A DNA stretch of 64,000 nucleotides from Nymphaea colorata (GCF_008831285.2 NC_045145.1:18864040-18928039); one strand, 5' to 3'. Counted from the first letter of the stretch, positions 52,142-63,318 are shown. Made by a program: numbers and translations. Notes: generated by a model from the letters alone, not told the origin.

Positions 52142-52603
52142 TTAGTAAGGCAGGCATAGATTTTCAGTAAACGCCACGACCCCCTGCCAAAAGCAGCTCC
52201 AAAGAACAGGTGTTCTGTCGACGACGCAGACTTGCTTCTGTAAATGTGGCAAGATGCAAGTAAATATCCATCCTTGTGAGGTTGGTGGGTCGGTTTTCAT
52301 GAAGCAGTCCTCCACTTGTTGGGTCCGACTGGTCGAACTGTTGCCCTGATAACGTCCACTTTTGGTGTCAGTATCTGGAAAAATCAGTGAAACGCAAAGT
52401 GATGGGGCATTATCCGGAGAATCTATCTTTTCCCACTCGACAGAGAATCCCTGTTCATCTTTTTCAATATTAGATGCACAGATCATGCCCACTTCGTCTG
52501 TGAGCTCCTGCAAGACATTAATTGGATCATGACTGCAGGAAGCATGGCAATTTTGAGAGAGATGAAGAGGAGTTGGTGTTGTCAAGACTCGCGTGATTTG
52601 CAT
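52142..52603 (-). CDS. Unrecognised 153-residue open frame
   Basis: ATG to stop without interruption, with balanced composition (for example VGMICASNIEKDEQGFSVEW, PSLCVSLIFPDT). Inside it a plausible acceptor (CTTGCAG before the ELTDEVGM segment) suggests part could be an exon of a split gene. I know no family match and see no clear partner exon. It could be a gene fragment or chance. Low confidence. Confidence 0.25.
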   Translation of the reverse strand: MQITRVLTTPTPLHLSQNCHASCSHDPINVLQELTDEVGMICASNIEKDEQGFSVEWEKIDSPDNAPSLCVSLIFPDTDTKSGRYQGNSSTSRTQQVEDCFMKTDPPTSQGWIFTCILPHLQKQVCVVDRTPVLWSCFWQGVVAFTENLCLPY

Positions 52604-52817
52604 GGATGATATTTTCCGTGCTGTCTTTCTTCTTTTCCTATGAGATCCAAAGTGAACCTAATTAGATTATTGGGGCTTGTTTGTTTCCAGGTAAATGGAT
52701 AAAAAAATGTTGAGTTGGCTGAGAAAATTTTAGCACTTTCCCACCAGCTTTTGGAACATTACCAGAAAGTTTCAAGTTGGCCAGCTAGTTCTTTTCTGCC
52801 TTGCAAACCTCATCAAA

Positions 52818-53459
52818 GTGGAGCTACCTCTGTTTGGACGTTCTCAATTGAATCCCGATAGTAAATGCTTGGGGCATCATTTTACTTTCACCTTTCCTTT
52901 TTCACTGGTTGAGCATCAGCATGTTAAAAAATTAGATCCAAATCTGACCGAATTGATGCGGATTCACATCATGCATGGTATGAGGACTGTCAGGCAAGAA
53001 AAGTTATTGAACTTTACTTTGAGAAAACATTCACTGACATTTTCAGATTGGCTTCATGAAAGAGAGCAAGTAGCCATTGACACCTCAAATTTCTGGTTGG
53101 TTCTTTATAAATATCGTTTATTTGTTCCACTCCTCCCATGGTGCACTCTGGTTTTTGGCAATTCACAGCTGGGTTGGCGGAGGGAAATTGTTTATCCATG
53201 CCTTCTATTACAACCTCACACAACTGCGTCTGGAACTTTTATTAGATACTGCGGTAGGATGATACATTTACCTCAGGCAGAGAACATCTGTGCGAATATT
53301 TCAAGTGGTTTAGGACTCGCCTTTTATTTGCTATGCATTTTCCCACACAATCACCTAAGCTCACGCGAGAAGTCAAATGTACATGGCTCCAAACAACTGC
53401 TTTTGTACAAGATTCCTTTGCTGATCACTACGCTGAGGCTTTTTCCAGTAGCTAGCTAA
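52818..53459 (+). CDS. Unrecognised 213-residue open frame
   Basis: The longest uninterrupted plus-strand frame in the region, from MELPLFGRSQLNPDSK to LRLFPVAS. It has hydrophobic stretches (FWLVLYKYRLFVPLLPW, LGLAFYLLCIF) that could be membrane segments. No family motif is recognised, the start context is unremarkable, and a second frame is also open across part of it (53077-53262). Probably not a conserved gene; listed because of its length. Confidence 0.2.
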   Translation: MELPLFGRSQLNPDSKCLGHHFTFTFPFSLVEHQHVKKLDPNLTELMRIHIMHGMRTVRQEKLLNFTLRKHSLTFSDWLHEREQVAIDTSNFWLVLYKYRLFVPLLPWCTLVFGNSQLGWRREIVYPCLLLQPHTTASGTFIRYCGRMIHLPQAENICANISSGLGLAFYLLCIFPHNHLSSREKSNVHGSKQLLLYKIPLLITTLRLFPVAS

Positions 53460-53897
53460 TGGGGAAAAGAGGTTAGCCACCTGTTTCTGCTTCAAAGTCT
53501 AATGAATGTTGTTCTACGGCATGTTTCTATGCATTTCTTTCCAAGAATGTTGTGATGGATGCTTATTATTGACTAGTCACTTTTGAATGACAACCATGTC
53601 ATAAATCATAATGCTCTGTCCTGCACATTTATATGGAGGAATCTGTTTGACAGTTCATGACTGGCTGATCTACTTACCATTATGGAAGTCAGACGCAACA
53701 AAGTTGAACCAGGGTTGAGATCAGCTTCTAAGAACTCAAAAATACTGCACGGGAGTGCCACCAAGTGCTCATGATGCAAAAGAGTACAGGATACCATTTT
53801 CTCTTCAAAATATTTTACAGTCAGTTTAGTAAGAACGACTATCATTACTTTATTCCAACTATAGCACCTGAATAAAACTAGCTACCCAAAGTCTTCA

Positions 53898-56800
53898 TTA
53901 GTCAGACTTGTCACGATTTACTGCTGCAGCATCAGAAACGTTCACTGGCTTTTCAGAGGTTCCTAACTGTTGCAGAAAGGATTAAAATAAGTCAACATTT
54001 AAAGGAAAAGGAACAAGCGAGCACAGAGACATTGGAAATGCAGTCTCCCAGGGGCTCATACTAACAAATCATGGAGCAATAGAGCAAGTCTAGAGAATCA
54101 TGGATCATAATTTAGTCATGACTACAAAGAAAGGTGTATTTTCACGTGCGTGTGCATGTGCTCGTTGGTGCTCACTCATGTACATGATCCTATCATATAG
54201 ACACTAGAAAGTTATTCCTGGGATAGTCCTATGCAGAAGGAGAATCAAACACAGACATGGACAGGCAATATGGCGTTTAGCAATTCCTGAACTCAAGCCC
54301 CATAAAGGTTCTTGAGAACATTAATTCATAGTTTCATATCATATGCAACTTGGATCTTATGCACCATTCCAGCTGACAAGCTTTGGACACTTGAAACAAG
54401 TAGACTCGCCCAACCATAAGAAGTTCCCGTTGCCTGATCAATGGTGTTGTTAATGACGGGACAACTTCCACTAGTTGTGACGCATATAGCAAATGCTCAT
54501 CATCTTCTTAGATGCTTCAGTATCTAAAATCCATAACATGAATTTCATGGCCCATTTTAGTCATGGATCAAAAGTCTTAAGTATAGAATATTTTAATAAT
54601 TTTCTCATTTTTTTCTCAAGAGTCAACAAACGGTGCCTAACTGCATAAACAAATTTTATAAAATCCACAAGTTGCAGAGAGTTAGAGTATGAATGCAAAA
54701 AACATGTGGTTGCAGACCAAGTAAATATAACCAATGAAGACAGCTTCAAAATAACAAGGGCAAGACCAAGCTGTGTTATGTGAAAGTCATAACTTGCAAA
54801 TATTCAATGATGATATCTCTTCAGGACACAAGGAGGGCACTAGCAGATATTCATCTTACATATTTGGAACATCCTCAGTGGGTCTTCTGCTTCTACCATA
54901 AGCCAGACTTTTTAGAGCAGAGAAGTAATGGAGAAAGATCGGTAAAACTAATTTTGTTTACAGGTATCAGCACAAGATTAATCACCAATCGTTGACTTCT
55001 TGAGATTTTCTTTTCTAATAATTTTTTTTTGTTTCCCTTTAACTAGCAAAGCGGAGATTTCCATTAAAATGTTACAAATTCTGTTGTAAATGAAGCACTT
55101 GCACAAATACAAGCAATAGTGTAAAGCATCATAACCCTAGTCTTTTGAGGAATTTCAAGTCACTAACACGTAACTTGGATAAAGAAATGAAGAATGGATC
55201 TTTTGAGATTGCCATATTTGGTGGAAAAAAAGAGGAACAAACACAAGGTGAAGGATCCAAGGTAAGCAGGGCTGCAGGGCATTGGAAAAAAAAAAAAGAA
55301 ACAATAGTTTATATTTTATTCATAAATTTACAATTTATCCAACCAATTGTTACTATAAATGTTTAAATTAAAATACCATAAGTGCAGGAAGCAGTAGCTA
55401 AAGCATGCCCAAAGAAAGGAAACAAAGAAAGAGTATTTGCTATGTGAAAAGGTAGGAAAGAACAGCCAGGGGAATAAAATGCAAACACAACACACAAGGA
55501 GTATAAGAGATCACTAATTTTTTTAAAAAATGAGTCCCAAGCAGATGCAACAGGACAGTGCTGCCGAGGGGGGGAAATAAAATAGCAGCTGTCAGTTCAC
55601 AGGAACTTAAACATTTGATAAAGCAGAAGCTATCAAATCCTAGTTTTTGTAGCTACCAAGTCTTTAAGGTTAAAATGCTAAGTCCATCTCCCAATGGAAA
55701 TGCAAAGGTAAGAGGGCCTCACTTCCATTTCCAAATGAATTAGCTAACGAGGAAGCTGCCATCTCCCAAAGGACCATCATCAGTTAGTTTAACAAACATT
55801 TTACCAAATGCACATACTTGCATCCCTGATACTAGTTTCAAAACAAAGCAACAATTTCTTAGACGGGATAACTGCATTACCATTTACTGTTTCCACAATA
55901 TTTGTATTTCTCCTACTATGCCAGAGGAAAGCGCATTCTTTAAGGGCAAGTTTGATAGCAGGGAAGAATTTAACGTGATAAATTTACCATAGTAAATTTT
56001 TCTGAAAAAATTTACAGGATGAAATTTCTCCCTCTTCCAATCTGAGTTCCTGTTTGATGCACAGGAAGAATCTAACCTGGTGAATTTAACTATGTTTGAT
56101 GCACAAGGCAGTTTTTTGCAAGGTAAAATTAACCCTGTTTGATGCACAGAATAGAAAAATTGAGAGACTTTTTCAGAACTGTTAGTAGTAGTTGTCTTTT
56201 TTCCTTCTCCTCCCCAATTTAGACCTCCAACTCGATCCCTAGAGCTTGTTGGTTCACCTATATTGCCAGCTTTTGCAGGCTGCAAATGGAAGCTAGGGCT
56301 CAACGGCGGTCTGGTATTGCCTTAGCTTGTAGATGTGCCATATGCCACTGCGGCAGAGGAACCAAGTCGCTTGCTTTTTTTATGCTACTTTGCCAAATCT
56401 ATTTGGTGGCACATTTCCACTTGGTTTGAGGTTCCAAGAATTCCAACCAAGGATGTCTATATGTGCTGAATTATGGTGGTGGTTTAAAGGAAGATTTTCG
56501 TGTGTAGAAATTAAAAAGTGCTGGCGTCCACTTGAGAGGGGCAGCGACGATGTGGCATGGTTCGGCAATGGTGGCCACTTGTTGGCATACTGTTAATGAT
56601 TTGATCTCTTGTGAATCTCAGCTAGGCTGAAAGGGAACTCCTGCGAATTAGTGTGAAATGTCGGGTTTCTTTTCTTAACTACGGTAAAATTTAGCTTGTT
56701 GCGGTGTCTAGAAAATCTGAAAGCGTCATTTATGTCTATTAACAATTTAACATCTAACGGAGAGATCAAACGGGCTTTCTGCCTTTATCTAAAGATTTAA

Positions 56801-59374
56801 ACACGAGTGATGGACAAGATCCCCATGCCGCCAAGGCGCAAAGGGGAGCTTGAGTCGGTGAGGGAGTCCGTGAGAAAAGAGCGAGGGATGGGGGAGGAAG
56901 GAGGTGGGTCTCGCCGGTACTGGCTGGTGAAGACGGAGGCCGGCGACTGGTCTTGGGCGGATCAAGCGACCAACGGTGGCGTTTCTCGATGGGACGGCGT
57001 AAGAAACACGCAGGCCCAAGGGTTCATGAAGGAGATGAGGGAAGGCGACTTATGCTTCTTCTATCACGGGCGGCAAGGCCAGGGAGGTTGTCGGAGTGAC
57101 CAAAGTCATCAAGGAGTGGTATCTCTGCGAAGGCAATGACTGAGGAGCGGTGGACCTGGAGGCCTGTGGAGTGCAGCGAGAGAGGAGCCCTTCCGTCGAC
57201 TGTGAGGGTGTAGCGAGAGAGAAGAGGGGAGACATTGAGAGCCCTAATGGCTCTAAAAAATGTCTCCACCAAAAAGTCGGTCCTGTGAGGACCGACTTTT
57301 TCACGGGCGAAATTTCACCCGATGACAAAGTAAATTTCGGGTGAAATTTCACTGTGTTTGTTGCTAAGAAGGGTGAACGGGTGGAATTTCATCCTTTCGT
57401 ACGATTTTCAACCGATACACAGGATTTTTCTTGTGCATCAAATGGGCCCTAAATGTTTTTTCTGCCACTAGTTTTCTTCACAACTTCCAAATGATGTTCT
57501 AGTTTGTTAGTGACCTTCAAACCCCTGCACACAAACCTTTTACATCCACCAAATCCTCCAGGTTATGAATCTGCAATATCTATCAGCAAATAAATATTCT
57601 GAAGTAGCCCTTAGTGCTTCCTGACCTTGTGGGTTGCCTAGGAAGACTTTCTGTGAACTAACAAATCCTTAAAGTTGCATTAACTCTCCAAACTAGATCA
57701 AAATACATGCAGAGTTCTTAAGTTAAGCTATCCTAATTTGATGGTTATACAAGAATGACTCAATCACGGTTTGTCAAAAACTGGCGTAGGCCAAAATACC
57801 ATGAATTGTGAAATTCTTAAATCCATTTATAATCATGCAACATGGAAGTCTTCCAAGTTCCAAGCTAAGAATTATTCTGTAACAGTACTATGTGCAATAA
57901 ACAGTAACTACACAGGATAGCAGTCAGCACCTACTGCACAGGATAGCAGTTAGCACCTATATTGTCAATTGGTCAACCGCTTGAACTAGATGGTACTACA
58001 TCGAAGAGATCAAATATATATATATATATATATATATAATGAATAAGAAGAAAAAATGAGCAGAGAGACAAAACAAGAAACAACAAAAGGGGAAGTTGTT
58101 CACATGAATTTCACGGTAAGAAAGGGCAGTTCATATTCATGTTGCATCTTATGCAGTTAAAAGCGGTCGCGGGTCTAGGCAGAAGAACCCATAAAAGGAC
58201 GTAACTTGCGCTTAAGCAGTTCTGCTCAAAAGAAAAAAATGGAGAAATAAGAGAAGGGGCGTGAGGGGAGGCAAAGTGGGGGTGTTGGAAAAACTGCACC
58301 GCAGTCAATATATTAGAAGATAGAACAAGCAACAAAAAATTTTAAGAATAATATTTATTTGGCCGACTAGGTGCCTCGAACTAGGCGTCTAGATTACCGC
58401 CCAGTGCCTAGCTATACCTTTAACTACTACAGTAAACCCAAACGTAAGTAGAAGGGAAGATCTTGCATGAATGGCCCTCGTCGACTATTAGAAAAGCAAA
58501 GTCAACCTTCAGAAAAAAAAAGTAAATTCCGTTGTTTTTCTTCAAAAAGGATAAATATGAAAACTCAACAGAATACTTGTGTTTTGACAGCAAACAAATA
58601 GAATAAGTAGAATTTCAGATTCCTAAAGATACCATTTTCAGCCACTTTAATGTTTCACATCCTTACCGTCTTGAACTGTTGAAATTCAAGGGAAATGACC
58701 ACTGACCCGTTAACAAAAGTTCAAGAAATCTATCAGGAATCAACACACATCTCATATGTGGGTTAATTCAATGTTCAACTAAAAATCCACGAAAGGAAAA
58801 CCCTTTCTTTTTGCTCGGCTGCAACAGCAAGTCTAATTCAAATGCAAACACCAAACGGCGACAAAACCAACATACGTCAACTCATGAAATACAGGCAATT
58901 TCGTGCATAGCCAAAACCACAGCGAGGGTTATTGATTTTTAAGATCGAATGAACAAAAATCAGATGAACACGAAAAATTATGTCCCATGGCATGAAAAAG
59001 AAGACATCCATGAATACCTGTGCTGGGTGGGCGTTTGTAATACCACCCGTGGCTTGAGAAGAAGGCCGATAGGGACAAGCAGGTGGCGCCCTCTCCGGCT
59101 TCCTGTACTCCCAACCGAATAGTTTATACACCCTCGCCTGTCGGAAACACGAATCCGTTTAGACAGCATAGAATCGGAAAGAGAGAGAGAGAGAGAGAGA
59201 GAAAGAAAGGTTACCATTAGGAAATCGAACAGGAGGGGTAAGATATTGACAATAGGCACCAAGAAAAGTGGCAGCAGACATGCCAAGCAAACCTGCAAGA
59301 TATCCCCGTCAACCTATATCAGATAGCAAAAAGAGAGAGAGAAGGAAAGAGAGAGAGAGAGAGATTCGCACCAT
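53898..59374 (-). CDS. Small membrane protein, UPF0729 (C18orf32-like) family
   Basis: A short hydrophobic protein resembling the MVC-type start of human C18orf32, an endoplasmic reticulum and lipid droplet protein. That relation is by memory of the family pattern and is inference. Exons in transcript order are 59372-59374 (ATG only), 59215-59292, 59018-59137 and 53898-53966, giving 89 residues, all junctions phase 0. The N-terminus [20 protein letters not shown] is one membrane segment, followed by the conserved block [20 protein letters not shown] and a polar tail ending AVNRDKSD. Introns 1 and 2 are 79 and 77 bases and largely CT repeat on the coding strand. Intron 3 is 5.05 kb and hosts a transposon. 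Least certain are the ATG-only exon and the link across the long intron. Confidence 0.7.
56807..57176 (+). pseudogene. EVE-domain (THYN1-like) gene fragment, broken
   Basis: Intact THYN1-like proteins carry an EVE fold, a YTH/PUA relative thought to read modified DNA or RNA. Here the frame from 56807 contains the N-terminal half of the domain: [45 protein letters not shown]. Near 57068-57071 one extra base shifts the frame; similarity continues as [12 protein letters not shown] in the next frame. A stop at 57141-57143 then interrupts the AVDLEA segment. The C-terminal third is absent. The purine-rich lead ([12 protein letters not shown]) may be captured host N-terminus. No intron is visible across the fragment. 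It lies wholly inside the TIR element, so capture by the transposon is the best explanation. Confidence 0.8.
57271..57301. repeat. Perfect 14-bp inverted repeat with 3-base loop
   Basis: AAAAAGTCGGTCCT, GTG, then its exact reverse complement. It lies just downstream of the EVE fragment in the right part of the transposon and would form a strong hairpin in single-stranded DNA or RNA. Confidence 0.9.
57308..57351. repeat. 13-bp inverted repeat next to the hairpin
   Basis: GAAATTTCACCCG (57309-57321) and CGGGTGAAATTTC (57338-57350) are exact reverse complements. Related GGAATTTCATCC sequence follows near 57381, suggesting subterminal repeats of the element. Confidence 0.8.
57911..57960. repeat. 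26-bp tandem duplication
   Basis: CACAGGATAGCAGTCAGCAC at 57911 recurs at 57937 with one substitution. In the last UPF0729 intron, outside the transposon. Confidence 0.8.
58014..58038. repeat. (AT)12 microsatellite
   Basis: Pure alternating AT tract in the last intron of the UPF0729 gene. Confidence 0.85.
59179..59202. repeat. GA tract forming the body of UPF0729 intron 2
   Basis: Reads CT on the coding strand, inside the 77-base intron 59138-59214. A matching tract (59331-59363) fills intron 1. Confidence 0.85.
59331..59363. repeat. GA tract forming the body of UPF0729 intron 1
   Basis: On the coding strand this is a CT-rich polypyrimidine stretch directly after the donor of the 79-base intron that follows the lone ATG. 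Confidence 0.85.
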
Positions 59375-62073
59375 GTCTAATAACCTCCAAAGACCAGCAG
59401 ATCAGAGAGTGAGAGAGGAAGCCCCAAATCTGCACGGCCTTCCGATCGCAAATCCCTTTGGAAACGACCTGAGACAGCAAAAAGTCAGCCCCTGCCGTTT
59501 CCCTTACGTGAATAATGCCTTGGCCGTAGCTTCCACAAAGGTGCTCAAGATCTTAGGATATTCACAAAAGTACGCTCAACATTTGCACTATTTTGTTAAC
59601 CTCTTCGTTGAAAAAAATTTACACAGGAGGCCTGAGTGTCACGGGCCGACTCCTTCGACCCGTGCGGCGCGGCAAACTCTCGTTAGTAAGCCGCAAGCCT
59701 TCACCTTCGTTTAAGTGGGCGCAGATCACTTGAACGCTTTCTCAAAAACAAAGACACAAAATACACAAGAGTGTCGAAAGAAAACTCGCAATATATTCAT
59801 TTTAACAAGATAGTACATTACGAGGGAAGCAAGTAAGCTTTTCACTTCACTTACAAAGGTTGGCTGAAGCCACTTACAAAGTTCCCAAGCCGACCAACCA
59901 AAGCTAGAAACCCCAATATGAACAATTACAAAGGACCTTGGGAGGGTACTCCTACACAGATGAACACTCAAACTTACACCAAGATCCAAACATACACAAA
60001 AGAAATCAACTAAAACAAAAGGAAAGACTGTACAACCTCAGCCTCCGCCTTATTTGGGCTGACATCTCAAGCTCTAAAGAGTTCACAGCAAAGAGCCTGG
60101 CTTAATAATGAGCAATTAAGTCAGTGGCCATTAACCAAAACGCCAAAAATGTCACCTTCACTCTATTTTTTACTGAGATCCACTAAATGCTCATGCAAAA
60201 GGTTATTTCTAAATATTTTTAAACTTAGATTTATTTTAAGAGTTGATAGACAATTGGCAATGTCGATAGTGACAACACAACAGTTAAAAGCCTATGAAGA
60301 CTTTGGAGGCTGATTTTGGTGGTGATGAAGCATTGGACAGAGGGAGTTGGATTTGGTATCAATTTGCCACCTTTTACTGTCTGGAATCTGATTCTTACCT
60401 ACCTTCCAATGCATTCAGCTGTCCCATATCTGGGCGGATGCGAAAATAATAGCGAAACTGCTGTGAATTTCAAGATGGAAACTTGGTTCATGGAAGCCCC
60501 TTCTTTTTTACCCAACAAGCTGCTCCCATCACTCTCATTTTCTTCCTCTTCAAACTCCTACCACCTTCGGCGATGTTGGAAAACTTCCGGCCAAGTTGGT
60601 TGATGATGGCTGGAACGGGGACCTATGAACTGAGTAATGTCGGTCCGGTCATCGTCCGGCCAGCCATCAACCAGAAACGATAAAGAGAAATTTGCATGTA
60701 GTCACATGAACCCTTTTTTCCTTTGGCCAATGGGTAGCCAGAAAAGATATCCCCCTTCTTTTCCAAATTTTCACTTCACAATGTTGAAACTCTGCTTGCG
60801 GACTAAGAATACCATTCCAAGGACATTTTCGTGGAATATGTAAGACAGTTTTTGATGGCTCCAGTAACTTTTCTACAGATGCATTTTCTTAAAACAATAA
60901 TACCAAAAGGTCATCACCATGGTATAATGGCTATGTTTAGTTGGTATGGATCAAGTACTTAGATTTTCCTTTTTCTTGCGTTTGACCTAATGGAGATAAA
61001 ATATATATCACCAACTACACCAAGCACTGACCTTCTACTCATTTACAAACTGGCCTGTTTAAATCAAATATGAAGATGGGGAGGTCTCTCCCAGCAGATT
61101 TGCATCGGAAAATAACAAACATGAAGTCTGTGAGGTTAATGGCTCACATCACATTTGGTGGGAAGTTTTTGTAGATTAGCTTCTTGGCAGAAGCGAGCTA
61201 GCTCCAGTCGGTGAGTGATGGCAGACCGAGCTTTCCAATCTAATTTTCATTTCTGACATCCTGAGGCCATTGCACTTAGTTGCTTCTGTTGTTGTGGTCT
61301 TCCAGAATCCTGCTCCTATAACTTTGTGGAGCAAAAGCAACTCATGAAGAAGAGAAGCAAGGGTTCTCCTCTTAGTGAATGAAGATTTTCTAGATTTTAT
61401 TTGCTCAGAGTAAGAGATGAGGAACATGGACAAAGTAATGCAGTATTTACTTTTGAGATATAGACAAAACAATGACGAAATAATTTCGTTTGGAGAACAA
61501 AGGACTAATAGCAGCAAATGTTTGCCGAATTTTCAGGAAAGCCAAAGAAAATAACACCTTTTTGTTAAGCATTAATACGGGTGTAGTAAAAATAAGCTTT
61601 TAGGGGGAAATAACTAAGATGTTTGACTGTGGTGCATTATTCTGAAAAATAAGACCATTTGCTAACAATCTGAAAGCTGACTGAGTCAAGTTCAGATGAC
61701 CCAAGAAAGGGAGAACACAGAGAAAGAAAGACTGGAAAGCATAGTCATTGATGTATATCTATTTGAAAGCTACTTTCCCATGTAATATGATCACATAATG
61801 GCAAATACTGCAAGTTACCACATCCGTTCCATAGCAGATCTCCTTCTATTACATCACTGATTGGTCGTCTGCTCAAAAACACAACAGAGAATGGGAAGAA
61901 CGATCAAAGAAAACATTGGGGACTCAGAATTTCAATGTTGGAATTTTATGCTGTTAGGATTGGGCATAAAAAAATCCTGGCATCGTGTCCTGTCACTGGT
62001 AGTTGGTGAGAGCTCCAGGCGGCTGGCCAAAAGGGATCAGTCTTCCCTTGGCACCGGAGAGATAGTACCATCA

Positions 62074-62098
62074 GGAGAGAGAGAGAGAGAGAGAGAGA
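62074..62098. repeat. (GA)12 microsatellite
   Basis: Uninterrupted GA tract in the spacer, not near a recognised gene start. Confidence 0.9.
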
Positions 62099-62974
62099 CC
62101 AAAAATTCACCTACCACCGGTGCTGGCAGATGACTATGGGCTATGCTCCTGTATCAGGAAAAGAAGTGGATCTTACATGCAAGTTGCTCGCAGAAATTTC
62201 ACCACCTGGTGCCAATTCAACGGACACTAGGGAAAAGGAGAAGGGACAAGGGACAAGGGAGAAGGGGTTTCAGCTTGACTTGGGCGGTGGCATTAATCTT
62301 CGTGCTCACCTTACTAGGAGGTCAGTAAGGGCAACGGGTTCCAATCAATGCAATCCAACTTAATTCACTCGCGATTAACAAAGCTGTAAGTTATGCATGT
62401 CTTCATGATTCGCGCTACTGCAGGTATACTATCGAATTCATTTTGTCTGATGCATCAAAGACACGTTATGTAGACATTTGATTACTCTAGATTCTAGATC
62501 CTAAGATCTGATTTAACAAAGCGTTACCTTATGTTCTAACACACTGAATTTGAAAAACAATGAATTTAAGACCAAGGCCATCATTACGTCTTAAATCCAA
62601 AGACATTTCGCGGGAAGTATCTTAGCATGGAAAGGAAAAGCTATGCATTTACGCTGAAGGAAGGAAAGATTCTCACTACATAAAGAAAGCACGTGGTTTC
62701 AGTCTTACGAAACCACGCTGCCCTGTAAAACTAGCTTCGCTTGTGAAAACATGGAAACAGAGAGAGTGCAATTTAAAAAAAATCGAAAACTGTAAGACTG
62801 CATCGTCTGGCTCTAAGAGCCGGTCATTTTCCTGCCGGCCATCGATTGGAAATGACAACATCAACAACCTTAGCTACATCACATCTTCCACCCGGTGAGT
62901 GGCCAAAAGTTATTTAACATTTTTTCCGAAAAAGACTTCCTTTTTTCTACAACATTCGATTTTCACATGTAAAC

Positions 62975-63084
62975 GAAATTAAAAACCGGTTTTAGGCAAA
63001 CCTGGTTTAGGAAAAACCTGGTTTGTAGGCAAAACCTGATTCATTATACCAGAAATTTTTGCCCTTTATCATCCAAACGGAGCC
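62975..63084. mobile_element. Truncated Tourist-like MITE end
   Basis: The segment ends TTTATCATCCAAACGGAGCC followed by TTA. Its reverse complement starts GGCTCCGTTTGGATGA, close to the terminal repeat of the 248-bp MITE at 31570 (GGGGGCGTTTGGATGA). The adjoining AACCTGGTTT blocks also resemble that element. I could not find a matching left end upstream, so this is a truncated copy; the left boundary is a guess. Confidence 0.4.
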
Positions 63085-63283
63085 TTAGCATGATTAGCTA
63101 ACTCCAAAGTCCAAGCCGCATGTGTGGATGCCTGTGCCCGCGCGCACACACGAACATTGCAAGCCAAATAAAACGAAAATTCAATCGTTTGATGAGTGAA
63201 GTAGACACGGAGAAGTCACCGAACGGAGAGGCGAGGAACATCACCTAAGTTTTCTGAATCACAATCAAATTACCAGAACTGTT

Positions 63284-63317
63284 GGGTCGGGTCCAGCCTC
63301 AAAAGAGGACCCGACCC
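63284..63317. repeat. 11-bp perfect inverted repeat at the LTR start
   Basis: GGGTCGGGTCC (63284-63294) and GGACCCGACCC (63307-63317), 12-base loop. It immediately precedes a 22-bp palindrome. Confidence 0.9.
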
Positions 63318-63318
63318 G

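Larger units (their letters stand above)
51079..53897. other. Spacer between the TRFL 5' end and the UPF0729 3' end
   Basis: The first 400-500 bases are the TRFL leader and promoter. 53460-53897 is probably 3' untranslated sequence of the UPF0729 gene. Between them lie two long open frames of uncertain status, listed separately. Confidence 0.45.
55944..57449. mobile_element. Harbinger-like non-autonomous element carrying a gene fragment (Pack-type), about 1.5 kb
   Basis: TAA occurs directly outside both ends (55941-55943 and 57450-57452). The left end is GGGCAAGTTTGATAGCA and the reverse complement of the right end is GGGCCCATTTGATGCACA: imperfect terminal inverted repeats. The motif TTTGATGCACA recurs three times in the left 220 bases (56052-56150) and once in reverse at the right end, like subterminal transposase-binding repeats. 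The interior holds a broken EVE-domain gene and nested inverted repeats, and no transposase. The element lies in intron 3 of the UPF0729 gene. The boundaries are well supported by TAA and TTTGAT repeats; the superfamily is less certain. Confidence 0.55.
59375..63279. other. Spacer upstream of the UPF0729 gene
   Basis: Promoter and leader of the UPF0729 gene at the left, then a GC-richer island near 59637-59715 that may be an old LTR relic. Short open frames without family resemblance, a GA microsatellite and one apparent MITE end follow. No gene recognised. Confidence 0.45.

Noticed and set aside
59268-59714. 148-residue plus-strand open frame
   Set aside because: It overlaps exons and CT-repeat introns of the minus-strand UPF0729 gene; its Arg/Glu-rich part is just translated GA repeat.
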